From NCBI RefSeq assembly GCF_004114955.1, contig NZ_CP030054.1, positions 620,001 to 684,000 of the forward strand: 64,000 nt of DNA, written 5' to 3'. The stretch comes from Bradyrhizobium guangzhouense (lineage in GTDB: Bacteria > Pseudomonadota > Alphaproteobacteria > Rhizobiales > Xanthobacteraceae). This document shows, one piece after another, positions 9,335-19,156 of the stretch (positions are counted from its first letter, which is position 1; each line of letters begins with the position of its first letter). Position numbers and translations under genes: made by a program. The notes under the pieces are model-generated. The model searched no databases. It saw nothing but the letters and a program-made list of their open reading frames with translations, and was not told where the DNA came from.

Positions 9335-12300
9335 CCTCCTTCAATCTATCTGAATGGGCCCTAAAGCATCGCTCGTTCGTTTGGTTCCTGATGATAGCGT
9401 CCGCGATAGCGGGCCTGCTCGCCTACCGCAGCCTCGGTCGCGAGGAAGATCCTCCGTTCACCATCAAGACTATGGTGATCCAGCAACAATGGCCCGGCGC
9501 GACGGTTGACGACATGCTCAATCAAGTGACCGACCGGATTGAAAAGGAGGTGAAACAGATCGGCGCGGTCGACTACGTCAAGAGCTACACGACGCCCGGT
9601 CAGACCACGATTTTGGTCAATCTGAAGGACACCACCAAGCCAAAGGACGTGCCGTGGCTATTCTATGAGGTCCGCAAACATGTTCAGGACATCCAGTACA
9701 CCCTGCCTTCAGGCGTAGGCGCAGCCTCCTTCAACGACGAATTTGGCGATGTCTTCGGCAACATCTACGCGTTTACGTCCGACGGACTCAGCCCACGGCA
9801 ATTGCGCGACTATGTCGAGCGGGTGCGCTCGGAACTTCTCACCGTGCCAAGCATCGGCAAGATCACGGTGATCGGAGCACAAGATGAGGTCATCTATCTC
9901 GACATCTCCACGCGCAAGCTGGCGGCACTCGGTCTTAATATGCAGTCGCTCATCAAGACACTGCAAAATCAAAACACAGTGCAGCCGTCAGGCGTCGTAC
10001 AAGCGGGCCCAGAACAAGTTTCGCTGCGCGTAAGCGGTCAATTCGCTTCGGAAGAGGCCCTTCGAAGCACCAACCTGCGCATCGACAACCGCTTCCTTCC
10101 GCTTAGCGACGTCGCGACCATCACCCGTGGATATCGCGATCCACCCGATCCGCTATTTCGTGTCGATGGAAAGCCTGCGATCGGGCTCGGCATCGCGATG
10201 ATGGCCTCTAGCAATGTGCTTCAATTTGGTGAGGCGCTGAGAGCAAAGATGCGCGACATCTTGGCCACGCTTCCGGTAGGCGTCGAACTCCACCTGGTTT
10301 CCGATCAGCCGAAGATAGTTGAGCAGGCAGTCGGCGGCTTCACCGAAGCGCTCGTTGAGGCCATAGCCATCGTGTTGGTGGTAAGCCTGATCAGTCTTGG
10401 AGTGAGGGCAGGGCTGGTGGTCTCGTTCTCAATTCCGCTCGTGCTGGCGGTCGTGTTCGTCATCATGCAGTATTTTGGAGTAACGCTGCAGCGCATTTCC
10501 CTAGGTGCGCTGATCATCGCGCTTGGACTGCTCGTCGATGATGCAATGATAACAGTCGAGATGATGGTGCACCGCCTTGAGCGCGGGGACAATCTCTATA
10601 ACGCAGTGACCTTTGCTTACACCTCGACCGCATTTCCGATGCTAACCGGAACCCTGGTAACTGTCGCAGGCTTTATCCCGATTGGGTTCAACGGCTCATC
10701 GGCTGGCGAATACACCTACACTCTGTTCCTCGTAATCGCAGCATCGCTACTAACCAGCTGGGTGGTAGCCGTTCTGTTCGCTCCACTGATCGGCGTCATG
10801 GTCCTTCCAAAAACCATGAAACATCACGACCATATCGGTGTCGGCCGGCTATCCCGCTACTTTGTCGTTCTACTGGAGGCCGCGATGCGCTTCCGCTGGG
10901 TCACAATCGGCGGAAGCCTCGGTCTGCTCGCGGTGGCAATCGTCGGTATGGGATTTGTGCAGCAGCAGTTCTTCCCGTCGTCAGACCGGTCCGAGCTGCT
11001 CGTCGACTTGACGCTTCCGCAGGGCAGCACGATCCTTGAGACCAAGAAGCAGATCGACCAGTTCGAAAAAGGGCTGGCCTCCGATCCTGACGTCGAAAGC
11101 TGGAGCTCTTATGTTGGGCAAGGTGCGATCCGCTTCTATCTGCCACTCGACCAGCAGATGGCCTTTAACTATTTCGGCCAGGTGGTCGTCGTAGCCAAGT
11201 CACTTGAAGCTCGCAATCGGATCGAAAGCAGATTGCGAAAGACCGCGGCCGATCAATTCATCGGGATCGACGTCTTCATCCACCCGCTCGACCTTGGACC
11301 TCCGGTTGGACGTCCGCTGCAATACCGCCTCAGCGGGCCGGACATCCAGCAATTGCGCGCCAAGGCACTGGAGATCGCCAAAATCATGAGCGACAACCCG
11401 CATCTTGACCCTCCGACATTTGATTGGAACGAGCCAGGCAAGGTCGTTCAAGTCGAAATAGCGCAAGACAAGGCGAGGCAGCTCGGGCTCGACTCCGTCG
11501 ATGTTGCCTCGATACTGAACGGCCTTGTCGGCGGGACGTCCATTACACAGATGCGCGATAGCATTTATCAGGTCAACATCGTTGGGCGCGCCGCAAACGA
11601 CGAACGCAGCCGAATCGAAACGCTGCAGTCGTTGCAGATCCCGACTGGCAATGGACAGGTGGTCCCGTTGCTCTCGTTCGCAACACTTCGCTATGACCTG
11701 GAGCAGCCCATTATTTGGCGACGCGACCGTGTCCCAACAATCACGATTCGAGGCACCATCCACGATGGCACGCAACCGGCAACTGTCGTCCAACAGCTTG
11801 CGCCGGCTATCGAGACCTTCGCCGCGAACCTGCCGGCGTCGATGAAGATCGCAACCGGAGGCGCCGTCGAGGAGAGCTCAAAGGGTCAGGGTCCAATCGT
11901 TGCGGTCGTGCCTGTGATGCTGCTTGCGATGGCGTTCTTCATTATGGTCCAGCTGCAAAGCTTTGCGAAGCTGTTCCTTGTCGTAAGCGTGGCTCCCCTC
12001 GGCTTGATCGGCGTTGTGTTCGCTCTCCTCGTATCCGGAAAACCGATGGGTTTTGTCGCGATTCTCGGTACGTTAGCCCTTATCGGGATCATCATTCGCA
12101 ATTCGATTATCTTGATGGCGCAGATCGACGAAATGCTTGACGAGGGTCACGATCAATGGTCGGCAGTCGTGCTGGCAACACAGCATCGCATGCGGCCAAT
12201 CCTGCTGACGGCCGCCGCAGCAAGCCTCGGCATGCTTCCGATCGCGCCGCAGGTCTTCTGGGGTCCTATGGCGCTATCGATGATCGGTGGCATCATGGCT

Positions 12301-12429
12301 GCGACCTTCCTGACTCTCTTTTTCTTGCCGGCGCTTTACATCGCCTGGTTCCGTGTAGAAGCCCCACTAAAGGACTCTTCTTCGCGCCAGGAGGAGCCCA
12401 GCAGGCTCGCCAGGGCCAGCTCACCATAG
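9331..12429 (+). CDS. RND efflux pump permease (TriC-like)
   Basis: A 1032-residue inner-membrane proton antiporter of the RND superfamily, close to the usual length. It starts NLSEWALKHRSFVWFLMI followed by the LGREEDPPFTIKTMVI stretch typical of the branch with TriC. The TM4 relay acids are present in LGLLVDDAMITVEMM and the TM10 motif is GIIIRNSIILMAQIDE. Two large periplasmic loops are complete. The GTG start overlaps the preceding stop. Two adaptor genes before one permease is the TriABC arrangement, where both adaptors are needed for activity. No outer-membrane channel gene follows, so a shared TolC-like protein from elsewhere is probable. Substrates are not predictable. Confidence 0.93.
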   Translation: MTSFNLSEWALKHRSFVWFLMIASAIAGLLAYRSLGREEDPPFTIKTMVIQQQWPGATVDDMLNQVTDRIEKEVKQIGAVDYVKSYTTPGQTTILVNLKDTTKPKDVPWLFYEVRKHVQDIQYTLPSGVGAASFNDEFGDVFGNIYAFTSDGLSPRQLRDYVERVRSELLTVPSIGKITVIGAQDEVIYLDISTRKLAALGLNMQSLIKTLQNQNTVQPSGVVQAGPEQVSLRVSGQFASEEALRSTNLRIDNRFLPLSDVATITRGYRDPPDPLFRVDGKPAIGLGIAMMASSNVLQFGEALRAKMRDILATLPVGVELHLVSDQPKIVEQAVGGFTEALVEAIAIVLVVSLISLGVRAGLVVSFSIPLVLAVVFVIMQYFGVTLQRISLGALIIALGLLVDDAMITVEMMVHRLERGDNLYNAVTFAYTSTAFPMLTGTLVTVAGFIPIGFNGSSAGEYTYTLFLVIAASLLTSWVVAVLFAPLIGVMVLPKTMKHHDHIGVGRLSRYFVVLLEAAMRFRWVTIGGSLGLLAVAIVGMGFVQQQFFPSSDRSELLVDLTLPQGSTILETKKQIDQFEKGLASDPDVESWSSYVGQGAIRFYLPLDQQMAFNYFGQVVVVAKSLEARNRIESRLRKTAADQFIGIDVFIHPLDLGPPVGRPLQYRLSGPDIQQLRAKALEIAKIMSDNPHLDPPTFDWNEPGKVVQVEIAQDKARQLGLDSVDVASILNGLVGGTSITQMRDSIYQVNIVGRAANDERSRIETLQSLQIPTGNGQVVPLLSFATLRYDLEQPIIWRRDRVPTITIRGTIHDGTQPATVVQQLAPAIETFAANLPASMKIATGGAVEESSKGQGPIVAVVPVMLLAMAFFIMVQLQSFAKLFLVVSVAPLGLIGVVFALLVSGKPMGFVAILGTLALIGIIIRNSIILMAQIDEMLDEGHDQWSAVVLATQHRMRPILLTAAAASLGMLPIAPQVFWGPMALSMIGGIMAATFLTLFFLPALYIAWFRVEAPLKDSSSRQEEPSRLARASSP

Positions 12430-13598
12430 GGAAGCCCGAGCGCGATGCCACAAGGCCTTTGGCGTCCTGCTTGGTAACCGCCACGCTCCGCGCCGGTTTG
12501 TACCGGGAGTTCGTGATGCCTTTCCCTGCACCGGATCCGACCGTAGAGCTCTTCGGGCTTGGCGATCCGGTGCACGACGATCGGCGATTGCCGGCAGCGT
12601 CGCACGACGTTCACCGCGCTTTCACAATCCACGAGCGTCGTGAAATGATGTCACCGCCGTAGCTGTCGAGCTACCGAGTGATGGTCCTTAGGAGAATCAA
12701 ACAATCGATCGCGAGACCGAGCACCAGAACGACGTTAAAAAAGCTCGCCACATCATCGTCCTGAATGTCTCTCCCGTAGCGTCCACGGCTATCGAAAGCG
12801 CAGCGCCACTGAATTGATCAGGAGCGTGGCACATTGGTCTCGTCTCAGAATGCCGGTGACGCGTCGAACTCGGCCCAGCTACAGTCGACGTGGCTCGGAC
12901 GTGCGTTTCCGACCGTGCTTATGAAAGCGCACGGCGCAACATGGGTATGGTCGAGAACAAGACCACTGCTAGCAATGTCGTAGACCTTCTTATCAGGTCT
13001 GCTCTCCTGCCAGACGTTGTCGAATGCGACGACATCAGCCGTCCCAATCGGCGTATTCTCGTGGGCACAACAAAAGCCCCAAGCTTCAAATCTGGCGCTC
13101 TTTGCGGTTCTGCATAGTTGCCGGCCACGCGCATCCATACGTCAGATTTGACATATATGTTCATGCCTGCTAGCCAGTAAGTAATAAATGACATATGGAG
13201 GAAGGCCGTGAATTGCCGCTCGGGGGTGGACGCACCTGACCTGTTCGGAATGACGTCCGAACTCTGCACCAAACGCTCTGACCGGTGCTGGGTATCCTCA
13301 ATTGCTGATCAACGGTGAAGCCATTTTCGCAAGCAGCTGCGCTTTGTGCAGATGCCATTGGTAATTGGCCGCGATGGCTAGTTGAAGCAACGGGCAATCG
13401 TCCCGTCTAGAGCTCTCATCCATGATGCTCTCGATGGATAGCAAAGCACTCTGTGAGGCGCGCGCCGGCAGCTCAAGAGTTTCGATGGCAGTGGGGAGCG
13501 AGCGTCGCGGCTCTCCATAGCTGTCGGATGCCTTCATCATGCCTGCATCGGTGCGGAGCTGCAATTCACGAGGGCCGACTATCATACGGGAGGAAAAA
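12430..13598. other. Low-coding stretch, probable gene debris
   Basis: No intact gene could be recognised in these roughly 1.17 kb. A minus-strand frame of 97 codons (12845-13138) contains HENTPIGTADVVAFDN and SGLVLDHTHVAP, which look protein-like but match no family I can name. The segment at 13173-13204 resembles the one at 15730-15762 (TAAGT..TGACATAT..GGAGGA), as if two genes with similar leaders once stood here. With the broken genes that follow, this is most simply decayed sequence. Confidence 0.5.
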
Positions 13599-14722
13599 AT
13601 GGCGCAGATTAACTCGTTGGGGTCAAAGATTTCATTAGTGACAGGGCACATGGCTGGGATGATAGACCAGCCCGCACTTCCGATTTGGGTCGGTGTTCTG
13701 ATCTCGGAATATGCGTTTTCACCGGCGCGAGCGGGGGCGCTTCCGACCCTCTTTCTAGGAGCCATGGTCTTTGCAAGCGTTACACTATCGCCATTCTTCC
13801 ATCGCGCTCCGGGGCGCTGGATGCCGACGCTGGGCTTCGGCATCAGTGCCGGGACCTTCTATGTGATGGCCGGCTTCACCGAATTTAGCATTCTGGCAGT
13901 TGGCCACTTCGTCGCTGGATTGGCGACAGGAGTCGCACGGATAACCCACATCGTGTCTTTGCAATGGGGGGGTTAACGCTTGGAGTCTTCGCGGTAATAT
14001 TGCTCGGCGCATCGGCGACTCTCATCACGAAATTCGGTCCACCAGCCATCTTTGAGGTCTTTGCCGCAGTTACGGCCGTGGCAGCCGCAATAGCGACTTT
14101 CTTCTTTCCCTCTGCTTCCATCAGCGAAGACCTCGTCAGGGATGCCGCTGGATTCACACGCCCTGTGTGGTTCATTATCACTGGAATCGTCCTGATGTCG
14201 CTCGTCCAGGCAATGATATTCAGTTTCCTACAACCGATGGGCACCGATCGCGGACTGTCGCCTGTCCAGATCCAAAGCGTTCTGGTCACGTTAGGTCTGG
14301 TGGCTATGACACCGACCCTGCTCGCCGCGTTTCTCCAAAAGCGGCTTCCGCCGATGCGGGTCGCGATGACTGGAACCCTGCTGCAGGGAGCGGTAGCTGT
14401 CCTAATCTCTTGCTCTAGCGGTTTCTTGCCGTATGCGGTCGGAGCGGTCGTTTTCCCGTTCATAATGTTGTTCACGCATACTTTTGTCTTCGGGCATCTC
14501 GCGCGCCTTGATCTCACCGGGCGCGCGGTTGCTGCGACCCCAGCCATGTTGGTCGGCAACATGATTGGACCGCTCCTGGGCGGGACATTGGTCCAGACGA
14601 CTGGCTATCTTGGTCTCGGGTCGGCGGCAGCGGCCGTCGATCTCATTGCTCTCTGCTGCTTCATTGCTGCATCACAGAGAGCCACATCCGCTATCCAGCC
14701 GTTGCCGCAGCTAAACCAGTAG
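13599..14722 (+). pseudogene. MFS transporter, frameshifted
   Basis: The ATG at 13599 follows GGGAGGAAAAA and opens an MFS-like protein (ISLVTGHMAGMIDQPALPIW, six early helices), which hits TAA at 13974. The second half continues in another frame to the stop at 14722 with membrane helices to the end. In that second frame the residues just before the overlap read RTDNPHRVFAMGGLTLGVF. This joins sensibly to LATGVA of the first frame, and places the lesion at about 13930-13940. A few residues seem missing, so a small out-of-frame deletion is likelier than slippage in the G7 tract at 13966-13972. The intact protein would be about 375 residues. Substrate unknown. Confidence 0.75.
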
Positions 14723-14759
14723 GCAGATCTCTTGGCTTGCCGGAGCCTGACGAGAGCCA

Positions 14760-15490
14760 ACGCTACGCGCGGATTCGAAATGCTGAAAGACGTTGAGATG
14801 CCGATCTAGTTTCTGCGAGCAGCCAAGTTCTCATTCGCTTTTATCCAATTCGACGCAACCCCTTTGGCAAATTCCCCAGGTGCCTGGCACCGGTGCGAGC
14901 GAGAGATGTCGAAAGAGGTATAGGGGCCGGGCTCAAAGAGGCCTCTCCGCCAATACGTTCTCGCGGGGACGCTCTCTCGCCGCTGTTACGCCGAATAGGG
15001 TGATTGCGTCAGGCACAATCACGACCCTTTCCGCGACATGCACATAAGGCGCAGTCGCCATGATCGCTTTTGCCGAGAGGGCGGCATTCAGCTGATAATG
15101 ATCCGCCGGCTCCGGAGACGGCATGGTTCGAATTGGAGCAGGGTTGCGAGCTTTGCTATCGACAACAACATCTCGGATGTCAGTCTCGGTTCTTCGAGTT
15201 GACCAAAGGTGTGAGCATTAATCTGATGTTTGACCATTTCGTTGTTCGGTTTTCGCGACGACACTCGCTGGTCGCATCGTTAAGTCAGATATTAACGTTC
15301 AACACAAGTCCGGACGTTCTTTCCTCGGAGCTGCGCAAGAACATCGACGGAGGCACCTCCGTCTAAGCTCGCATGAAGTGCGAAGTCTACGATCCTTTCG
15401 CCGAATAAAGTGACCGCATCGCCAGGGAAGTCTCATCGCCTAGGCGGCCATCGCGCCATCCGTGATCACGTCGATGCCGACTAAGGTTCG
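14760..15490 (+). pseudogene. Decayed copy of the MDR oxidoreductase gene
   Basis: Pieces of the gene at 2685-3680 recur in order but with stops, shifts and deletions. GFEMLKDVEMPI at about 14771 matches the start of that protein, and CAAGTTCTCATTCG at about 14825 matches its DNA. Around 14970 CTCGCCGCTGTTACGCCGAAT matches the SRRCYAEY region. TTGGAGCAGGGTTGCGAGC at about 15137 matches LERGASYAID. ELRKNIDGG and then VYDPF match the C-terminal third. About 120 bases of the Rossmann region are missing near 15065-15085. No functional protein is possible. It is an ancient paralogue, not a recent duplicate. Confidence 0.75.
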
Positions 15491-16206
15491 ATAGGGCAAT
15501 CGTGGTAACTTCTTCCTACCTTCTTGTTTGCCGCTACTGCTCGGCGGTTGCCACGGCGAATTCTTCGCGTTCATACCTTTCAATCAGGCAATCGGCGAGC
15601 GCGGTACACACCTCGCCGCCCCGCATTCGGGAATTCCGCTTTGCTGAGCAGAAACAGAAAAACATAAGGTTGGTCCACCGGCAGGTAATATGTAAGGATT
15701 GCCATATGCGATAACCTGATGTATTCTTACTATAAGTCAAAACTGACATATAGGAGGATCCGTCCGATGGGCTTAGTCCGCCTGTTCGAGCAGTCGAAGG
15801 CTCCGTCAGGCTCAAGTCGGAGCGTCCGGATTGTGTGTGCTGGTCTTAAGGATCAGCCAACATTTGGTTCGCTTGACCGAGTAGCTCATTTCGAGCGACG
15901 TCCCGATTGGTCGCCTGTTTCCGCGCGCTTTCGATTTTTCTCACTCAAGTCGATGCACAGCCGCCGGCAAGCTCCTCCCGCAGCTTGCGCAGGGCCCCGG
16001 CACGAGTTGTCGCGGCACCGCATTTTGCAAGAGCGCCGCCTAGGTGCTCAATCGCCTTTGCAAAATCAGTTTGAAGTTCGTGTCTGCGCTACTGGTTGCG
16101 CGCATTGGGGAAACGCCGGTCGACTCCCTGCGTATGCGATGCGGCTCTTTGTACAAGCCGAGCTCCGCGCCAAGCCGCGAAGTCATGGAATGGCGGAGTA
16201 ACGATC
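15491..16206. other. Stretch without a recognised intact gene
   Basis: A good ribosome site (AGGAGG at 15752-15757) precedes an ATG at 15767 that opens 144 codons, ending at 16201 just before the oxygenase remnant. Its composition (many R, S, P, Q) does not look like a normal protein and no family was recognised. On the minus strand a short open stretch ending at 15945 contains DFAKAIEHLGGALAKCGAAT, which looks more protein-like and could be the tail of a lost gene. Best regarded as gene debris. Confidence 0.4.
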
Positions 16207-17228
16207 ATGAAGAAGGGCTACAAGTGGATCAACAGGAGGATCGAGCAACTCGATCCGCACGTCGATTATGCTGAAATTTGGCGGCTATCCAGCTGTTACG
16301 GCCTGACGGATTTCATACAGAATTTTTCGTATTGTTTCACATTTCCCAACTTCGTAGTGACTGAGTGGGGCGCTCGGGCCGTTTGGCGCGAGGATGGCGG
16401 AAAGCTTCTTTATAGAGCCACTCATCGCGCCGAACAGACCGGAATCAACAACACAACCTGGTGGTATTACGGTCCTCAGGACGATCGCACCATCAAATCC
16501 GTCGAAAACATCAACAAGCTCCACGCCCATTATGCCAAACAGTACCCGGGCGATTTTTCTGATCACGAAGATTAGATCTACACGCTTGCCTTCACGGCGA
16601 TCGCCATGGATCTGGCATTCAAGGCGATGGGATTGAAGGGCTTCAACGAGAAGCAAAAATAGCAGCTCACAAGTTTTGGGGTGAGATGGCAAAGCTATTC
16701 GTCGCCGAAGGTGGCGTACCTTTACACGGGTATCCTAAGGACTGGGACGGTCTCGTTGCATTTTGCCGGGATTTCGAAAGCAGGGAGCGATCAGTGACCG
16801 AGAGAGGGAATCTGATCGTCAACGCGCTCTTCGATCAGTTCAGCTATCGCTATTTTCCGCCAGGCTTGCGGTGGTTGGGTCACCAGATGTTGCGATCAAT
16901 GGCGCTGCCTTCGACGCTGAAGGCGCATGGCATTCCGCCGGCGCATCCCTTGGCTCAAGTACTCATACCGCGATCGTTGGGCTGCGTGGCCTGGATTGCA
17001 AAGACGCTCCTTCCTGATCCGCGGATCAGCTACATGGAACAAAGGAGCAGTATGCCGGCGGAAAACAGGAAGAAGCTGCGTAATCGGATCAATGTCCTTG
17101 ATGAACAGTTTCCATCCTACTTTATCGGACGTCATGCCGAGGATCAGGCATGGGCTGGCTGTCCCTATCATGCTGCGCTGAAGTGCACCTGGACAATCCG
17201 CCCCCGCCGTTCAGGTGAGGGCTCTTGA
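16207..17228 (+). pseudogene. DUF2236/MpaB-like oxygenase, nonsense plus frameshift
   Basis: The ATG at 16207 follows GGAGTAACGATC. The frame reads through WRLSSCYGLTDFIQNFSYCF, LLYRATHRAEQT and INKLHAHYAKQYPGDFSDHED, then meets TAG at 16573 where a Tyr codon fits (ED-Y-IYTLAFTAIAMDL). A second break is at the A5 run 16655-16659: adding one A restores NEKQKIAAHKFWGEMAKLF, which continues to the stop at 17228. The layout fits the ER-bound oxygenase MpaB/rubber oxygenase (DUF2236) family, a group of haem oxygenases. It stands 58 bases before an aldehyde dehydrogenase, so the pair may once have cleaved a substrate and oxidised the aldehyde. Family call from memory of motifs. Confidence 0.65.
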
Positions 17229-17286
17229 GAAGCAGTCGAGCGTGCTCGACGCCAATTGACCCGGGACATTTTGGAGAATGAAAGAA

Positions 17287-18750
17287 ATGGTTAGCGACAA
17301 CATCGTGGCAGGCTCGGTGCTGACTGGGCAATTCTTCACGGGCGAATGGTCATCTAGCAAATCCGCCTTTGAGGCAGTCGAACCTGCGACCGGTGCGGTG
17401 ATTGGTAAGGTTGGTCTTGCAAGCGCGGTCGACATTGGGAGCGCTTCTGCGAATGCACGGCAGGCGCAGGTCTCGTGGGCCGCGACGGCGCCAGATGCAC
17501 GCGAAAACATACTTCTAAAGGCGTGCGAAGTCGGCGAGCGTTATAGGGATGACATCGTCACCTGGATCATGCGAGAGAGCGGCGCGGTCCGCTTGAAGGC
17601 TGAGATCGAGCTCGCAGGTACGCTCAAAGCAATCCGGCTTGCGGCTGCGATGCCCTCGCAAGCTCAAGGGAACGTGCTTCCAAGCCCGGGAGGGCGCATC
17701 AGCTTCGTGCGGCGACGCCCACTCGGGGTGATCGGCGTGATATCACCCTTCAATTTCCCGCTCTACCTTGCCGAGCGCGCCATTGCGCCGGCCCTGGCCG
17801 TCGGAAACGCGGTGGTAGTCAAGCCGGATCTGCGGACTGCTATTTGTGGTGGCTTCGTTATTGCGCGCCTCTTCGAATTGGCGGGTGTGCCGAAAGGCGT
17901 TCTTCAGGTGCTGCCCGGTCGAGAGGATGCTGGTGAGGCTCTGTGCAAGGACCCCAATGTGGCGATGATCCAATTTACCGGGTCGAGCAGGGCGGGGCGA
18001 ATGGTCGGACAGGTGGCTGGACAGCATCTCAAGAAGGTGTCCCTCGAACTTGGCGGCAAGAACTCACTTATCATCCTAGACGACGCAGATCTGGATACCG
18101 CCGTTCGTGCCGCCGCCTTTTCGGCGTTCTTTCATCAAGGACAAGTTTGCATGAGCGCTGGACGCATTCTCGTGCAGAGAAACATCTTCGACGCTTTCAG
18201 CGATGCGCTCGTCAGATATGCGAAGACTTTGAAAGTTGGCAACCCTCTCGACCCTTCCGTTGCCCTCGGTCCGATGATCAATCAGCATCAGCTAAATCAT
18301 GCACTAACCCTGATTGACCGCTCCGTCACCGAGGGAGCTCGGCTGCTAACGGGAGGCAAGGCGGAGGGCCTGTTTCTTCAGCCCTCCGTGCTGGCGGAGA
18401 TCTCACCCACCAATCCGGCCTATCGTGACGAGCTCTTCGCTCCGGTCGCGGTGCTTGTCCCATTTGAGACGGATGTACAGGCCGGGCAAATGGCGAATGA
18501 TACCGAATATGGGCTCTCTGCTGTGATCATCTCGCGCAACATCGGCAGGGCAATGGCAATTGGCGAGCAATTACGAACGGGTTTGCTACACATCAATGAT
18601 CAGACGATCAACGACGATGTGGTCAATCCCTTCGGCGGCTCCGGCACATCGGGCAATGGCACATCGATCGGCGGTATCGCTAACTGGGAAGAGTTCACTC
18701 AATGGCAATGGGTGACGATCAAAGCTGAGCTGCAGCCCTATTCACTCTAA
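17287..18750 (+). CDS. NAD(P)-dependent aldehyde dehydrogenase (benzaldehyde/vanillin type)
   Basis: A 487-residue aldehyde dehydrogenase of usual length. The cofactor region has VISPFNFPLYLA and the FTGSSRAGRMVG turn, the general base lies in SLELGGKNSLIILDDADLD, and the nucleophile is the Cys of HQGQVCMSAGRI. The late motif is NPFGGSGTSGNG. The ATG at 17287 is preferred because GGAG then lies nine bases upstream; the earlier ATG at 17278 is too close. Its style is that of benzaldehyde and vanillin dehydrogenases, which oxidise aromatic aldehydes to acids. It follows the broken MpaB-like gene. A strong terminator lies about 100 bases downstream. Specificity is inferred. Confidence 0.9.
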   Translation: MVSDNIVAGSVLTGQFFTGEWSSSKSAFEAVEPATGAVIGKVGLASAVDIGSASANARQAQVSWAATAPDARENILLKACEVGERYRDDIVTWIMRESGAVRLKAEIELAGTLKAIRLAAAMPSQAQGNVLPSPGGRISFVRRRPLGVIGVISPFNFPLYLAERAIAPALAVGNAVVVKPDLRTAICGGFVIARLFELAGVPKGVLQVLPGREDAGEALCKDPNVAMIQFTGSSRAGRMVGQVAGQHLKKVSLELGGKNSLIILDDADLDTAVRAAAFSAFFHQGQVCMSAGRILVQRNIFDAFSDALVRYAKTLKVGNPLDPSVALGPMINQHQLNHALTLIDRSVTEGARLLTGGKAEGLFLQPSVLAEISPTNPAYRDELFAPVAVLVPFETDVQAGQMANDTEYGLSAVIISRNIGRAMAIGEQLRTGLLHINDQTINDDVVNPFGGSGTSGNGTSIGGIANWEEFTQWQWVTIKAELQPYSL

Positions 18751-18848
18751 ACTCGACACTCGATCACTGACTGAATGACCAATGCGCCCGTGGCGCTGAT
18801 TGTTTCTCTAAGTTCCCGGCGGAGTGTTCACCAAGCTCCCTCCCACTT

Positions 18849-18886
18849 GGCCGTACTCTACTACCAAGAGTACGGCCTCTCTTTTC
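18849..18886 (+). terminator. Rho-independent terminator
   Basis: GGCCGTACTCT pairs perfectly with AGAGTACGGCC over 11 bases with a seven-base loop, followed by TCTCTTTTC. It lies about 100 bases after the aldehyde dehydrogenase stop. Confidence 0.85.
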
Positions 18887-19156
18887 GGATCAAGGCAAGA
18901 TCTGTTCGAAGGCTATCGAGTTGATCCGGACTCGTAAAGCTCGATCAACGTCTGTCTTCGACACACGCAAATCTTTTTTGGGTAGATTGGCCAAAGCCTT
19001 GGCCATCCCGATCTTAGCTTTGAGCAATAGCAGGAAGCGCTCGCTCGCGGCGGCTTGACCTGCCACTGAATTTTCATCCAGCAGCAGTTAGAGTCTCGGA
19101 GTTCGCGCCAAGTGAGGCTGCTGCGCGCGCGTGGAGAAAGAGTGCGGTTGCTACGA

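Noticed and set aside
13298..13843. A 181-codon minus-strand frame overlapping the broken MFS gene
   Set aside because: The plus strand has a ribosome site and membrane helices; the minus frame has no recognisable features.
13966..13972. The G7 tract as the cause of the MFS frameshift
   Set aside because: The second frame stays family-like for at least nine codons before the tract, so the break is upstream.
15767..16201. A 144-codon gene with a good ribosome site
   Set aside because: The translated product has an atypical composition and no family likeness, and lies amid gene debris; kept only as a note on the stretch.
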